The translations under genes and the position numbers were made by a program. A DNA stretch of 11,152 nucleotides, from assembly GCA_017550765.1 (NCBI GenBank), contig JAFZOC010000336.1:1-11152 (forward strand), given 5' to 3'. The DNA comes from Oscillospiraceae bacterium (lineage in GTDB: Bacteria; Bacillota_A; Clostridia; Oscillospirales; Oscillospiraceae). This document shows, piece after piece, positions 1 through 6,927 of the stretch (its first letter is position 1; each line of letters opens with the position of its first letter). The notes beneath the pieces were generated by a model. It searched no databases and was not told the origin of the DNA. It was given only the letters and a program-made list of their open reading frames with translations.

Positions 1-801
1 CTCGCCGTCGATGTTGGTGACCTGATGCACGTAGCCCAGGTCCTCGGCGCGCTGGAAGATGGCAAGCGCCTCTTCTTTGGTGATGCGGCGGCCCTTTCCG
101 GTCTCGACCAGGTAGTCGGCGAACTCGCCCACGCCGATGCACCAGTCGTCCTTGATGTCGCCGGAGCCGCGGCCCTGGATGGTCTCGCTGCGGCGGCAGG
201 TGCAGACGCCCACGCCGATGTGGCCGTCGTACTTCTCCAGCCAGTGGGAGATGTGCTCGATGCTGAGGGACTTGGCCTCGGCGGGGATGGCCTTCTCCAC
301 GGGGATGACGTGCATGCCGATGCCGGCGCCGCCGGGAGGCACCATCGCGGTGACTTTCTCCAGCGGCAGGAAGGTCATGCGCTCGAAGAAACGAGCGACT
401 TCGGGATGTTCATCGGCAAGGGTGGGGTGCATGTTCATCATCTCCGCGGAACCTGGCACATACATGGAGATGTAGTACATGCGGTTCTCACGGGTGTGGG
501 GGATGTCCTGATCGTAGTGCTCGCCGTAGTGATACTCCAGCAGACCGATGACGGCCATCTCCTCCAGCTTCTCATAGAGATGCTCTTCCTCTTTCCCGGT
601 CATCTCCACGAGCTGCTTGAGCGAGTAGGGGGTGCGCTTCTTCATCGTCAGCGCGATCTCCACCATCTCATCGTCGAGGACTTCCGCGAAGCCCCAGTAT
701 TCGGGACATTCCTCGTCGATCTTCTTCAAGCCGAGTTTGTAAGGGATCCGGTCGGTGATCTTCTTACCGAGCTTGAATAGGTTCTCTTTGTTTGTGACCA
801 T
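1..801 (-). CDS. Iron-sulfur oxidoreductase-type protein with N-terminal HTH-like segment (partial, N-terminal 267 aa)
   Basis: This reading frame is open from an ATG at 801 to the left edge, so the C-terminus is missing. The start is set by a strong AGGGAGGAG site six bases upstream. Residues about 45-95 look like a small winged-helix segment (ALTMKKRTPYSLKQLVEMTG, then a second helix ending VIGLLEY). Residues 146-170 carry a glycine-rich stretch (VPPGGAGIGMHVIPVEKA). A cysteine region follows, with C200, C202 and C221 in the order CTCRRSE then DDWCIG. The layout resembles clostridial proteins that have an N-terminal HTH-like part, a Fe-S cysteine region and, further on, ferredoxin and flavin oxidoreductase domains. 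That resemblance is from memory of the family, and those later domains lie outside the window. Substrate and partners are unknown. The gene is transcribed away from the AspT-like transporter gene and shares its upstream region. Confidence 0.72.
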   Translation of the reverse strand, partial: MVTNKENLFKLGKKITDRIPYKLGLKKIDEECPEYWGFAEVLDDEMVEIALTMKKRTPYSLKQLVEMTGKEEEHLYEKLEEMAVIGLLEYHYGEHYDQDIPHTRENRMYYISMYVPGSAEMMNMHPTLADEHPEVARFFERMTFLPLEKVTAMVPPGGAGIGMHVIPVEKAIPAEAKSLSIEHISHWLEKYDGHIGVGVCTCRRSETIQGRGSGDIKDDWCIGVGEFADYLVETGKGRRITKEEALAIFQRAEDLGYVHQVTNIDGE

Positions 802-830
802 ATGCGTCTCCTCCCTCATGATACGTTTAT

Positions 831-846
831 ATGGACAGGTGTCTAT
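831..846. promoter_or_regulatory. Imperfect palindrome, candidate operator
   Basis: ATGGACA-GG-TGTCTAT is a 16-bp near-palindrome: seven-base arms with one G/T mismatch around a central GG. It lies just downstream of the predicted transcription start of the minus-strand gene and upstream of its ribosome binding site, a usual position for a repressor site. No known regulator consensus is recognised. Confidence 0.3.
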
Positions 847-865
847 AAATGACCATTTTCAGCAT

Positions 866-895
866 ATCATAGATCGATCGTTTTGTCACGTACAA
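866..895 (-). promoter_or_regulatory. Predicted sigma-A promoter for the minus-strand iron-sulfur gene
   Basis: Reading the minus strand, TTGTAC (895-890) is followed after 18 bases by TATGAT (871-866), a fair -35/-10 pair. Transcription would start near 859, leaving a leader of about 57 bases before the ATG at 801. The -35 box overlaps the inverted repeat at 881-897. This is a pattern match only. Confidence 0.45.
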
Positions 896-897
896 AA
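881..897. promoter_or_regulatory. Perfect inverted repeat TTTTGT-N5-ACAAAA, candidate operator
   Basis: Six-base perfect arms (TTTTGT and ACAAAA) flank CACGT. The site covers the -35 box of the predicted minus-strand promoter and sits about 25 bases upstream of the plus-strand -35 box, so one bound dimer could affect both divergent genes. The role is inferred from symmetry and position alone. Confidence 0.35.
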
Positions 898-921
898 TGG
901 GCCTGTGGGATCGAATGCCTC

Positions 922-950
922 TTGATTAATGTCCGGATCCATGCTATCAT
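922..950 (+). promoter_or_regulatory. Predicted sigma-A promoter of the AspT-like transporter gene
   Basis: TTGATT (922-927) and TATCAT (945-950) are separated by exactly 17 bases, a good match to a vegetative promoter. Transcription would begin near 957. An in-frame ATG at 929 lies between the two boxes and would be untranscribed from this promoter, which supports the later start at 1031 for the gene. Confidence 0.6.
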
Positions 951-959
951 CATGCGGGC

Positions 960-1009
960 AGAAGAGCGGGAGCTCTTCTTTCGAGCGAAATGGCCTTCTG
1001 CGGGAAGGC
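960..1009 (+). other. Two adjacent hairpins in the transporter leader
   Basis: Right after the predicted transcription start, AGAAGAGC (960-967) pairs perfectly with GCTCTTCT (972-979) around a GGGA loop. A second hairpin, GCCTTC (993-998) with GAAGGC (1004-1009), ends six bases before the ribosome binding site at 1015. The arms share CTTC/GAAG modules, so alternative pairings are possible. They could stabilise the mRNA 5' end or tune translation; no known riboswitch class is recognised. Confidence 0.4.
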
Positions 1010-1030
1010 AGCACGGAGGAGTTGGTCGAC

Positions 1031-2230
1031 ATGGATTATCTTGGCGGGCTGGTGGGCAGCATCTTTTCGATGATCTTCGTGATCTTCATGATCGGAGCGG
1101 TGGGCTATTTTCTGGGCGCGATCCAGGTGAAGGGCATCTCCCTCGGCACGGCGGGCGTGCTGCTGGCAGCACTGCTCTACGGCGTGTTCTCCAGCTATAT
1201 CCCTTCTTTCCATGTGGGGGAGAAAGAGATCGTGCTCTTTGACGCTGCGATGAAGACCAAGTTCAGCCTGGTCTCTTCGATCGGCACGGCCATGTTCGTC
1301 ACTTCCGTCGGCTTCATCGCCGGGCCCAAGTTCTTCCGGACCTTCAGCAAGGCGACCATGTCCTATGTCTATATGGGCATGATCACCATCGGCCTCGGCG
1401 CGCTGGTGACCGTGGCCTTCGTCCTCATCGACAGAGATCTCGAAGCGTCCATGGCCGTCGGTCTGATGACCGGCGCGCTGACCAGCACCCCGGGCCTTTC
1501 GGCGGCGAAGGAAGTCGCGGGGGAAGGCGCGGATCTAGTGACAGCGGGCTACGGCATCGCGTATCTGTTCGGCGTCCTGGGCGTGGTATTCTTCGTCCAG
1601 CTCATGCCGAGGATCTTGCGGGTGGATATCGCGGCAGAGCGTGAACGTTTCGTCGCGGCGAACACCATCGCAGCGGGCAAGATCAAAAGGAGCCTGTCGA
1701 AGGTCGACCCCTTTGGGTTCCTGCCCTTTTTCCTGGCGGTCGCTCTCGGCTGCATCATCGGCGCGATCAAGATCCCGGGGATCAATTTCTCTCTGGGCAA
1801 CTCCGGCGGCTGCCTGATCGCGGGCCTGCTGGTCGGACACTTCGGACATCTCGGCCGGATCGACATGCGGATCGAGAAAGCGACGCTGAACTTCTTCCGC
1901 GAACTGGGCCTGGTCCTGTTCCTGATCGGCGCGGGGGTCCCCGGCGGCGTGAACTTCATCGCCAATATCAAGGCCGCGTACTTCATCTACGGCGCCCTCA
2001 TCACCCTGATCCCCATGATCGGCAGCTACTTCATCGGCCGCTACGTCTTCAAGCTGGATATCTTCAACAACCTGGGATCCATCACCGGCGGCATGACCAG
2101 CACGCCCGCCCTCGGCGCTCTGATCACCACGGCCGGCACCGACGAAGTCGCCGCTTCCTACGCGGCCACTTATCCCGTGGCGCTGGTCTTCGTGGTCGTT
2201 GCGGCAAAGATCATTGTCCTGCTCCTGTGA
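1031..2230 (+). CDS. AspT/YidE-family membrane transporter (aspartate-alanine exchanger-like), 399 aa
   Basis: A strongly hydrophobic integral membrane protein with about ten membrane segments arranged as two related halves. Each half carries the family's hallmark TSTP motif: GALTSTPGLSAAKE at residues 149-161 and GGMTSTPALGA at 353-363. This internal duplication is typical of the AspT/YidE/YbjL family (aspartate:alanine exchangers and relatives, inner membrane). Many members are near 560 residues because two TrkA-C regulatory domains lie between the halves. Here the halves are joined by only about 40 charged residues (195-235), so that cytoplasmic module is absent. The ATG at 1031 is chosen because GGAGGAG ends nine bases upstream and the hydrophobic part begins at once; a longer frame from 929 would start inside the promoter. 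The substrate cannot be told: aspartate/alanine exchange is known for AspT only, and most relatives are uncharacterised. The gene is monocistronic and ends at a terminator. Confidence 0.85.
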   Translation: MDYLGGLVGSIFSMIFVIFMIGAVGYFLGAIQVKGISLGTAGVLLAALLYGVFSSYIPSFHVGEKEIVLFDAAMKTKFSLVSSIGTAMFVTSVGFIAGPKFFRTFSKATMSYVYMGMITIGLGALVTVAFVLIDRDLEASMAVGLMTGALTSTPGLSAAKEVAGEGADLVTAGYGIAYLFGVLGVVFFVQLMPRILRVDIAAERERFVAANTIAAGKIKRSLSKVDPFGFLPFFLAVALGCIIGAIKIPGINFSLGNSGGCLIAGLLVGHFGHLGRIDMRIEKATLNFFRELGLVLFLIGAGVPGGVNFIANIKAAYFIYGALITLIPMIGSYFIGRYVFKLDIFNNLGSITGGMTSTPALGALITTAGTDEVAASYAATYPVALVFVVVAAKIIVLLL

Positions 2231-2284
2231 GGACGCTGTTCTCGCGCAAAGGGCAAAGTGAGACAACTTGAATAAGCGATAAGG

Positions 2285-2315
2285 AGAGCCGGAGCGATAG
2301 AGCTCCGGCTCTTTT
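2285..2315 (+). terminator. Rho-independent terminator of the transporter gene
   Basis: A perfect 11-bp stem, AGAGCCGGAGC (2285-2295) with GCTCCGGCTCT (2302-2312), has a six-base loop GATAGA and is followed by a short T tract reading TTTTATA. It lies 55 bases after the transporter stop codon. There is no A-run on the left side, so it looks one-directional. Confidence 0.88.
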
Positions 2316-2597
2316 ATAGCACCTGTTGCTGCCGAGGGGGGCATTATGGGTGCAGCGCTGTCCAACGCATGAGCATTTCGAATAAGGTCACTGTCGCTCC
2401 AACTCTCCATTCGCCGATCTTGACACTTTTTTCGATAAATCATAATAACATATGCTGTGTGATGTTTCAAGTTCTTTATCGGCGGAAGTCCCGTGCTGTT
2501 CAAATGATACGACAACTGAGGAGATCAGATCCTTTTTTGCTTGCAGAGAAGGACAGTAAGCGTTATGATAAAGCCAGAAAACGCCGAGGTGATGGAA
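2316..2597 (+). other. Intergenic region and leader of the WYL gene
   Basis: Apart from the predicted promoter at 2420-2448, this stretch holds nothing I recognise. Its base composition is noticeably more AT-rich around 2400-2530 than the flanking genes, as expected for a control region. A short overlapping frame (2369-2650) has no family features and runs into the WYL gene in another frame. Confidence 0.4.
2420..2448 (+). promoter_or_regulatory. Predicted sigma-A promoter of the WYL regulator gene
   Basis: A perfect TTGACA -35 box (2420-2425) is followed after 17 bases by TAATAA (2443-2448). Shifting two bases gives CATAAT (2441-2446), a better -10 at 15-base spacing. Transcription would start near 2455, giving a leader of about 140 bases. 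Confidence 0.55.
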
Positions 2598-3587
2598 ATG
2601 GAGAACACAAAGAACCTGCGGACGCTGTATCTGGCCAAGATCCTCTATGAGCGGACAGACGAAGAACACATGCTGACGACGAAGGATCTGCTGGAGATCT
2701 TGCAGAGAGAGTTCCAGATCTATGCCCATCGCGTGACCATCTATGAGGACATCGAACAGCTGCGGCTCTTCGGTATGGATATCGTGACCACCCGGTCCAG
2801 CCAGAACCGTTATTATCTGGCGTCCCGGATGTTCGATCTGCCGGAGCTCAAGCTCCTCATCGACGCGGTGGAGTCCTCTAAATTCATCACAGCCAAAAAG
2901 AGCAGCGCTCTCGTGGAAAAGCTCGTCCGTTTCACGAGCAGCGGCCATGCGGAGGATCTGCGCCGCGATCTCTATCCGGAAGGACGCATCAAACAGGAGA
3001 ACGAAAAGATCTATTACATCATCGACAGCATCCACGCGGCGATCAATGCCGGAAAGAAGATCGCGTTCCGATACTTTCGGTATAACGCCAGAAAAGAGCG
3101 GGAGCTGCGTCAGGATGGGCAGGAGTACGTCTTCAGCCCATGGATGCTGGTGTGGAACGGCGACCGTTATTATATGCTCGGATGGTCAGACAAGCACCAG
3201 GCGGTATCCAGTTTTCGTGTGGACCGCATCGCGGAACAGCCCAGGATGCTGGAGGAGGACGCGACGGCGATACCGGATGGCTTCGACGTCTCGGAACACC
3301 TGAGCATCCTGTATCACATGTACAAAGGCGAGCGGATGCGCGTGGAGCTCCTCTGTGACAACGATACCATGGGCTCGATCATCGACCGTTTTGGCGAAGA
3401 GGTGGATACGGAGATCCGGGACGAGGATCGTTTCATCGTCAGGGTCGAGCTGGATGTGGATCATCTGTTCTACAGCTGGATCTTCGGTTTCATGGGGAAG
3501 GTGAAGATCCTGAGCCCCATGAGCGTTGCGGAGCAGTATCGGGAGCTGCTCCGGAAGGAACTGGATCGCTCGAAGGAAGAAGGATGA
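2598..3587 (+). CDS. WYL-domain transcriptional regulator (HTH plus WYL), 329 aa
   Basis: A DNA-binding regulator of the WYL family. Residues about 5-75 form a DeoR-like winged helix-turn-helix (TTKDLLEILQREF, then RVTIYEDIEQL, then a wing ending in RYYL). Residues about 150-215 form the WYL domain: IAFRYFRYNARKE, SPWMLVWNGDRYYMLGW (the namesake W-Y-L appears as W-M-L), and SFRVDRI. Residues about 245-325 match the C-terminal WYL extension. WYL domains are generally ligand sensors, in several cases nucleic acids or nucleotides; the ligand here is unknown. The start at 2598 is preferred because GAGGTG lies six bases upstream. An ATG at 2565 with AAGGA eleven bases upstream is an alternative that adds 11 residues. 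The gene stands alone between its own promoter and the smc promoter, so its targets cannot be guessed from neighbours. Confidence 0.85.
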   Translation: MENTKNLRTLYLAKILYERTDEEHMLTTKDLLEILQREFQIYAHRVTIYEDIEQLRLFGMDIVTTRSSQNRYYLASRMFDLPELKLLIDAVESSKFITAKKSSALVEKLVRFTSSGHAEDLRRDLYPEGRIKQENEKIYYIIDSIHAAINAGKKIAFRYFRYNARKERELRQDGQEYVFSPWMLVWNGDRYYMLGWSDKHQAVSSFRVDRIAEQPRMLEEDATAIPDGFDVSEHLSILYHMYKGERMRVELLCDNDTMGSIIDRFGEEVDTEIRDEDRFIVRVELDVDHLFYSWIFGFMGKVKILSPMSVAEQYRELLRKELDRSKEEG

Positions 3588-3601
3588 CAGAGATACAGCG
3601 C

Positions 3602-3711
3602 CTCTCGATCGCACCGGGATATGGCGCGATCCCGATGACAGGAACGGATCCGGAACGAGAGACGGCCCTCGATGAGCCTCTGCGGCGATGTCGCAGGGGC
3701 TCATCGCCGTC
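3602..3711 (+). other. Strongly self-complementary segment, possible structured RNA or 3' end element
   Basis: The 3' flank of the WYL gene contains nested pairings. CTCTCG (3602-3607) can pair with CGAGAG (3656-3661), enclosing a hairpin CGGGAT (3615-3620) / ATCCCG (3629-3634) and the palindrome CGGATCCG (3645-3652). Next to it is a long stem: CGATGAGCCTCTGCG (3670-3684) pairs with CGCAGGGGCTCATCG (3692-3706) with one G/T pair around a seven-base loop, and GACGG (3661-3665) pairs with CCGTC (3707-3711) across a four-base bulge, about 20 bp in all. Base 3661 is shared by both stems. No T tract follows directly; the nearest T5 is at 3735-3739. It may be an mRNA 3' end element, a non-classical terminator or a small RNA. 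No known family is recognised. Confidence 0.35.
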
Positions 3712-3782
3712 AGGGAGGGATCTGCTGACAGTGCTTTTTGCGGCAAGTATCCGCAGAAATGGGAAATGATCGTTCCGTCATC

Positions 3783-3811
3783 TTGCAATACTTGGACGAT
3801 CGTGCTAAAAT
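3783..3811 (+). promoter_or_regulatory. Predicted sigma-A promoter of the smc-ftsY-leuS operon
   Basis: TTGCAA (3783-3788) and TAAAAT (3806-3811) are spaced by exactly 17 bases. Transcription would start near 3818, leaving a leader of about 90 bases before smc. An inverted repeat, GATCGTTC (3768-3775) with GGACGATC (3794-3801), one G/T mismatch, brackets the -35 box and could be an operator. Confidence 0.6.
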
Positions 3812-3907
3812 ACGCTGTCAGTTCACATGCTGCGGCCGGCTCTGCGCCAGGCCTGCAGGTGGACGACACGACGGATATGATGGACGAGAAGGGGACAGCG
3901 GCGGTCT

Positions 3908-6900
3908 ATGTACCTGAAAGCGCTCGAGATCCAGGGGTTCAAGTCTTTTCCGGACAAGACCCGGCTCACATTCGAAAAAGATATCACCGCGATCGTGGGG
4001 CCCAACGGCTCCGGAAAATCGAATATCTGCGACGCGATCGCATGGGTCATGGGCGAACAGCGCAGCAAAGCGCTCCGCGGCGCGAAGATGGAAGACGTCA
4101 TCTTTGGCGGCACAGAGAAGCGAAAAGCGCTGGGATATGCGCAAGTCTCCCTGATCATCGACAACTCCGCACACATCTTCGACCGGGACAGACCTGAGAT
4201 CGTCCTGACCCGCAGGTTTTACCGCAGCGGAGAAAGTGAATACTATATCGACCGGGAAGCCGTGCGTCTCAAGGATATCCACAGCCTTCTGATGGACACA
4301 GGCCTTGGACGGGATGGCTATTCCATCATTGGCCAGGGGCGCATCGCGGAGATCGTCTCCAGCAAGAGCACCGACCGCCGGGAAGTCTTCGAGGAGGCCG
4401 CGGGGATCTCCCGTTATCGCTACCGCAAGGAAGAAGCCGAGCGGAAACTGGAAAAAACAGGCGACGATCTCCTGCGCATCAACGATAAGATCGAGGAGTT
4501 GGAACTCCAGGTCGGCCCGTTGAAACAGCAGTCCGAGACGGCGAAACGCTATCTGATCCTGCGCGATGAACTGCGCGTGATGGAGATCTCCGCATGGATG
4601 TGCAGACTGGAAAAGATCCATGCGCAGACAGAGACGGTCCGCCAGGCGCACGAACAGCTCAGTTCCACACTGGAACAGGCGAGAGCGGATCTGGAAGCGC
4701 TCTATGCCTCTTCCGGCAGCATCACGGAACGGATGCACCGAAAGGACGTGGAGTCTGAGCAGGCGAGGGAGCGACTGGCCCAGCAGGAGAGCCTGGCAGC
4801 CCAGCTGGGTTCTCAGATCGCCGTGCTGCAGGCGAACGTCGAGAGCAGTACGCAAGCCAAGGAACGGATGCTCCGGGACATCACGGAGCAGCAGGACCGG
4901 GTCAGCGAGCTCGGATCCCGGATCCAGGAGGGGAAGGAGCGTCTCGCACAGATCGCGGAGGAGCTCACGGCGCTCCAAAGGCAGACCGCCCAGTGCCAGA
5001 ACGTGCTGGATGGCTGCAGGATGAAGATCCGCGGCAGGGAAGAGGCGGTGCAGCAGCTCACGGACAGGCTGAACGCCCTCTCCGTCGAGCGGCGGAGCGT
5101 GGACGGCAGGATCGGCATGCTCGCTGAGATGCAGCGCGAATATGAAGGCTATCCCCGCGCGGTGAAGACCGTGATGCGGGAGAGCGAACGGGGCAGCTTG
5201 AGAGGCGTCCATGGCCCGGTGGCAGATCTGCTGCGGGCGGACGAAGAACACGCTCTCGCCATCGAAACGGCGTTGGGCGCAGCTTCTCAGGATATCGTCG
5301 TCGATACCCAGGACGTGGGACGCTATGCCATCGAGATGCTCAAGCGTACGGACGCGGGACGCGCGACCTTTCTTCCGCTGGACACGATCCGCGGCAGCGT
5401 CATGCGTGATGCGCCGGTGAACGATCCCGGCTTCGTTGGTGTCGCTTCCGACTTGGTCAGATACGACCGGCGTTATGAGCAGATCGTCCTCTCCCTGCTG
5501 GGGAGGACCGTGATCGCGGAGACCCTGGCCGACGCGGTGCGCATGTCAAGAGCGAGCGCTTCGCGTCTGCGTATCGTGACCCTGGACGGACAGATGATCC
5601 ATGCCGGCGGATTCATGACCGGCGGCAGCAGCGCCAGGACCAGCGGGGCCCTTTCCCGCGCCAATGAGCTCGATAGACTGAAAAAAAAGCGGAAAGAGCT
5701 GGAGAGCAGCGAAAAATGCATGGTGGCGGATCTGGATCGGGCGAAGTCTGAGCTGGCTTCGGTCCGCTATCAGCTGGATATGGCCCAGGAGGATCAGAAC
5801 AAACTGCGCACCAGGGTCTCCGCTCTGGAGGCCGAGCAGCGCGCGACAGAGAGTTCTGTCCAGCAGCTGCAGGCGCTGCTCGCGACTCTGACGGGGGACA
5901 GTGAGACCCGTCGTCAGGCAGTCGAGAGCTCCGAAGAACAGATCAGGGGATACAGAGCACGGCTCGCAGAGGATGAGGCGAAGCTGGAGAGCGTACGGAC
6001 GCAGAGCCAGTCTATCCGGGACGAGATCGCGGCCATCGCCAGCGACAAGCTGGAGCTGGAGGCGAAGCGTTCCCGCTCGGAAAAAGAGGCGCAGCGCAGG
6101 AGCGCGGATATCCTTGATCTGGAGAGACAGCTGGCACGCGTCGAGCAGAAGAAGCTCGCCGCGGACCTGGAAGAGAAACAGATCCTGGACAAGCTCTGGG
6201 AAAATTATGAACTGAGCCACAGCGCGGCGGCTGCGATCCGCCAGCCGGTCAGAGACCTGAACAAGGCGGAGCGCGCCATCGCCGATCTGCGGCGCCAGAT
6301 CGCCGCGCTGGGTCCCCCGAACCTGGGCGCCATCGAGGAGTATGAGCGTGTCAGCAAGCGATACGACATGCTGACAGGGCAGCGAGACGACATAGAGAAG
6401 GCCAAAAAGGAGCTCATGGATATCATCCATCAGCTCACGGGAGAGATGCAGGAACTGTTCCTCGCACGATTTCGGGAGATCGACGCCTGTTTCCGGGAGA
6501 CTTTCCTGGAGCTCTTCGGCGGCGGCAAGGCTTCGCTGGTCCTGGAAGATGAGAACGACGTTTTGGAGTGCGGGATCGAGATCAAAGTGCAGCCTCCCGG
6601 GAAGGCGCTCTCTTCCATCAGTCTCCTGTCAGGCGGGGAGATGGCCTTCGTGGCGATCGCGCTGTATTTCGCGATCTTGAAAGTCCGGCCCACGCCGTTC
6701 TGCGTGATGGACGAGATCGAAGCCGCGCTGGACGAGGCCAACGTGGACCGTTTCGCGGAAGAACTGCGCAAGATGTCCGACCGGACACAGTTCCTGGTGA
6801 TCACCCACCGGCGTGGCACCATGGAGGGCGCGGATATGCTCTATGGCGTGACGATGCAGGAAAAAGGTGTCTCTACCGTGATCGAACTGGATCTGGAGAG

Positions 6901-6925
6901 CGCCAGAAAGACGATAGAGGAATGA
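3908..6925 (+). CDS. smc: Chromosome partition/condensin protein SMC, 1005 aa, short-armed
   Basis: SMC is the ATPase of bacterial condensin. It dimerises at its hinge, works with ScpA and ScpB (not in this window) and organises and segregates the chromosome. The N-terminal head starts MYLKALEIQGFKSF and has Walker A GPNGSGKSN at 31-39 and the QGR loop at 143-145. A first coiled-coil arm spans about 170-415, the hinge about 418-570 (ending GGFMTGG at 567-573), and a second arm about 585-800. The C-terminal head has the ABC signature LLSGGE (906-911) and Walker B FCVMDEIEAALDEANV (931-946). Typical SMCs are near 1180 residues; both heads and the hinge are complete here, so the deficit lies in the arms. 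The start fits the family N-terminus and there is no in-frame alternative after the stop at 3878-3880, although the nearest Shine-Dalgarno-like AAGGGG is 13 bases away. It is the first gene of the operon. Confidence 0.96.
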   Translation: MYLKALEIQGFKSFPDKTRLTFEKDITAIVGPNGSGKSNICDAIAWVMGEQRSKALRGAKMEDVIFGGTEKRKALGYAQVSLIIDNSAHIFDRDRPEIVLTRRFYRSGESEYYIDREAVRLKDIHSLLMDTGLGRDGYSIIGQGRIAEIVSSKSTDRREVFEEAAGISRYRYRKEEAERKLEKTGDDLLRINDKIEELELQVGPLKQQSETAKRYLILRDELRVMEISAWMCRLEKIHAQTETVRQAHEQLSSTLEQARADLEALYASSGSITERMHRKDVESEQARERLAQQESLAAQLGSQIAVLQANVESSTQAKERMLRDITEQQDRVSELGSRIQEGKERLAQIAEELTALQRQTAQCQNVLDGCRMKIRGREEAVQQLTDRLNALSVERRSVDGRIGMLAEMQREYEGYPRAVKTVMRESERGSLRGVHGPVADLLRADEEHALAIETALGAASQDIVVDTQDVGRYAIEMLKRTDAGRATFLPLDTIRGSVMRDAPVNDPGFVGVASDLVRYDRRYEQIVLSLLGRTVIAETLADAVRMSRASASRLRIVTLDGQMIHAGGFMTGGSSARTSGALSRANELDRLKKKRKELESSEKCMVADLDRAKSELASVRYQLDMAQEDQNKLRTRVSALEAEQRATESSVQQLQALLATLTGDSETRRQAVESSEEQIRGYRARLAEDEAKLESVRTQSQSIRDEIAAIASDKLELEAKRSRSEKEAQRRSADILDLERQLARVEQKKLAADLEEKQILDKLWENYELSHSAAAAIRQPVRDLNKAERAIADLRRQIAALGPPNLGAIEEYERVSKRYDMLTGQRDDIEKAKKELMDIIHQLTGEMQELFLARFREIDACFRETFLELFGGGKASLVLEDENDVLECGIEIKVQPPGKALSSISLLSGGEMAFVAIALYFAILKVRPTPFCVMDEIEAALDEANVDRFAEELRKMSDRTQFLVITHRRGTMEGADMLYGVTMQEKGVSTVIELDLESARKTIEE

Positions 6926-6927
6926 GC

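Noticed and set aside
25..780. A 251-codon plus-strand open frame at the left edge
   Set aside because: It is antisense to the minus-strand Fe-S protein gene, which has a strong ribosome binding site and recognisable features; the plus-strand translation is low-complexity and rich in His, Asp, Gly and Leu.
929..1030. A 34-residue N-terminal extension of the transporter from an ATG at 929
   Set aside because: The ATG lies between the predicted -35 and -10 boxes, the extension is polar and family-unlike, and a strong ribosome binding site precedes the ATG at 1031.
2369..2650. A 93-codon frame overlapping the start of the WYL gene
   Set aside because: It runs into the WYL coding sequence in another frame, spans the predicted promoter and has no family features.
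3733..3755. A T5 run followed by a small hairpin (TGCGG/CCGCA) as a terminator
   Set aside because: The T run comes before the short stem rather than after it, so it does not fit a plus-strand rho-independent terminator.
3584..3769. A 61-codon plus-strand frame whose ATG overlaps the WYL stop codon (ATGA)
   Set aside because: The overlap and a purine-rich upstream stretch would allow coupled translation, but the product shows no recognisable feature and the stretch is dominated by inverted repeats. More likely non-coding; conservation could change this view.
3827..3880. A 17-codon frame in the smc leader that could be a leader peptide
   Set aside because: It has no good ribosome binding site, no run of regulatory codons and no attenuator hairpin after it; it is expected by chance.
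3818..5251. A 477-codon minus-strand open frame opposite the 5' half of smc
   Set aside because: It is antisense to clear SMC head and coiled-coil sequence and has no domain features.
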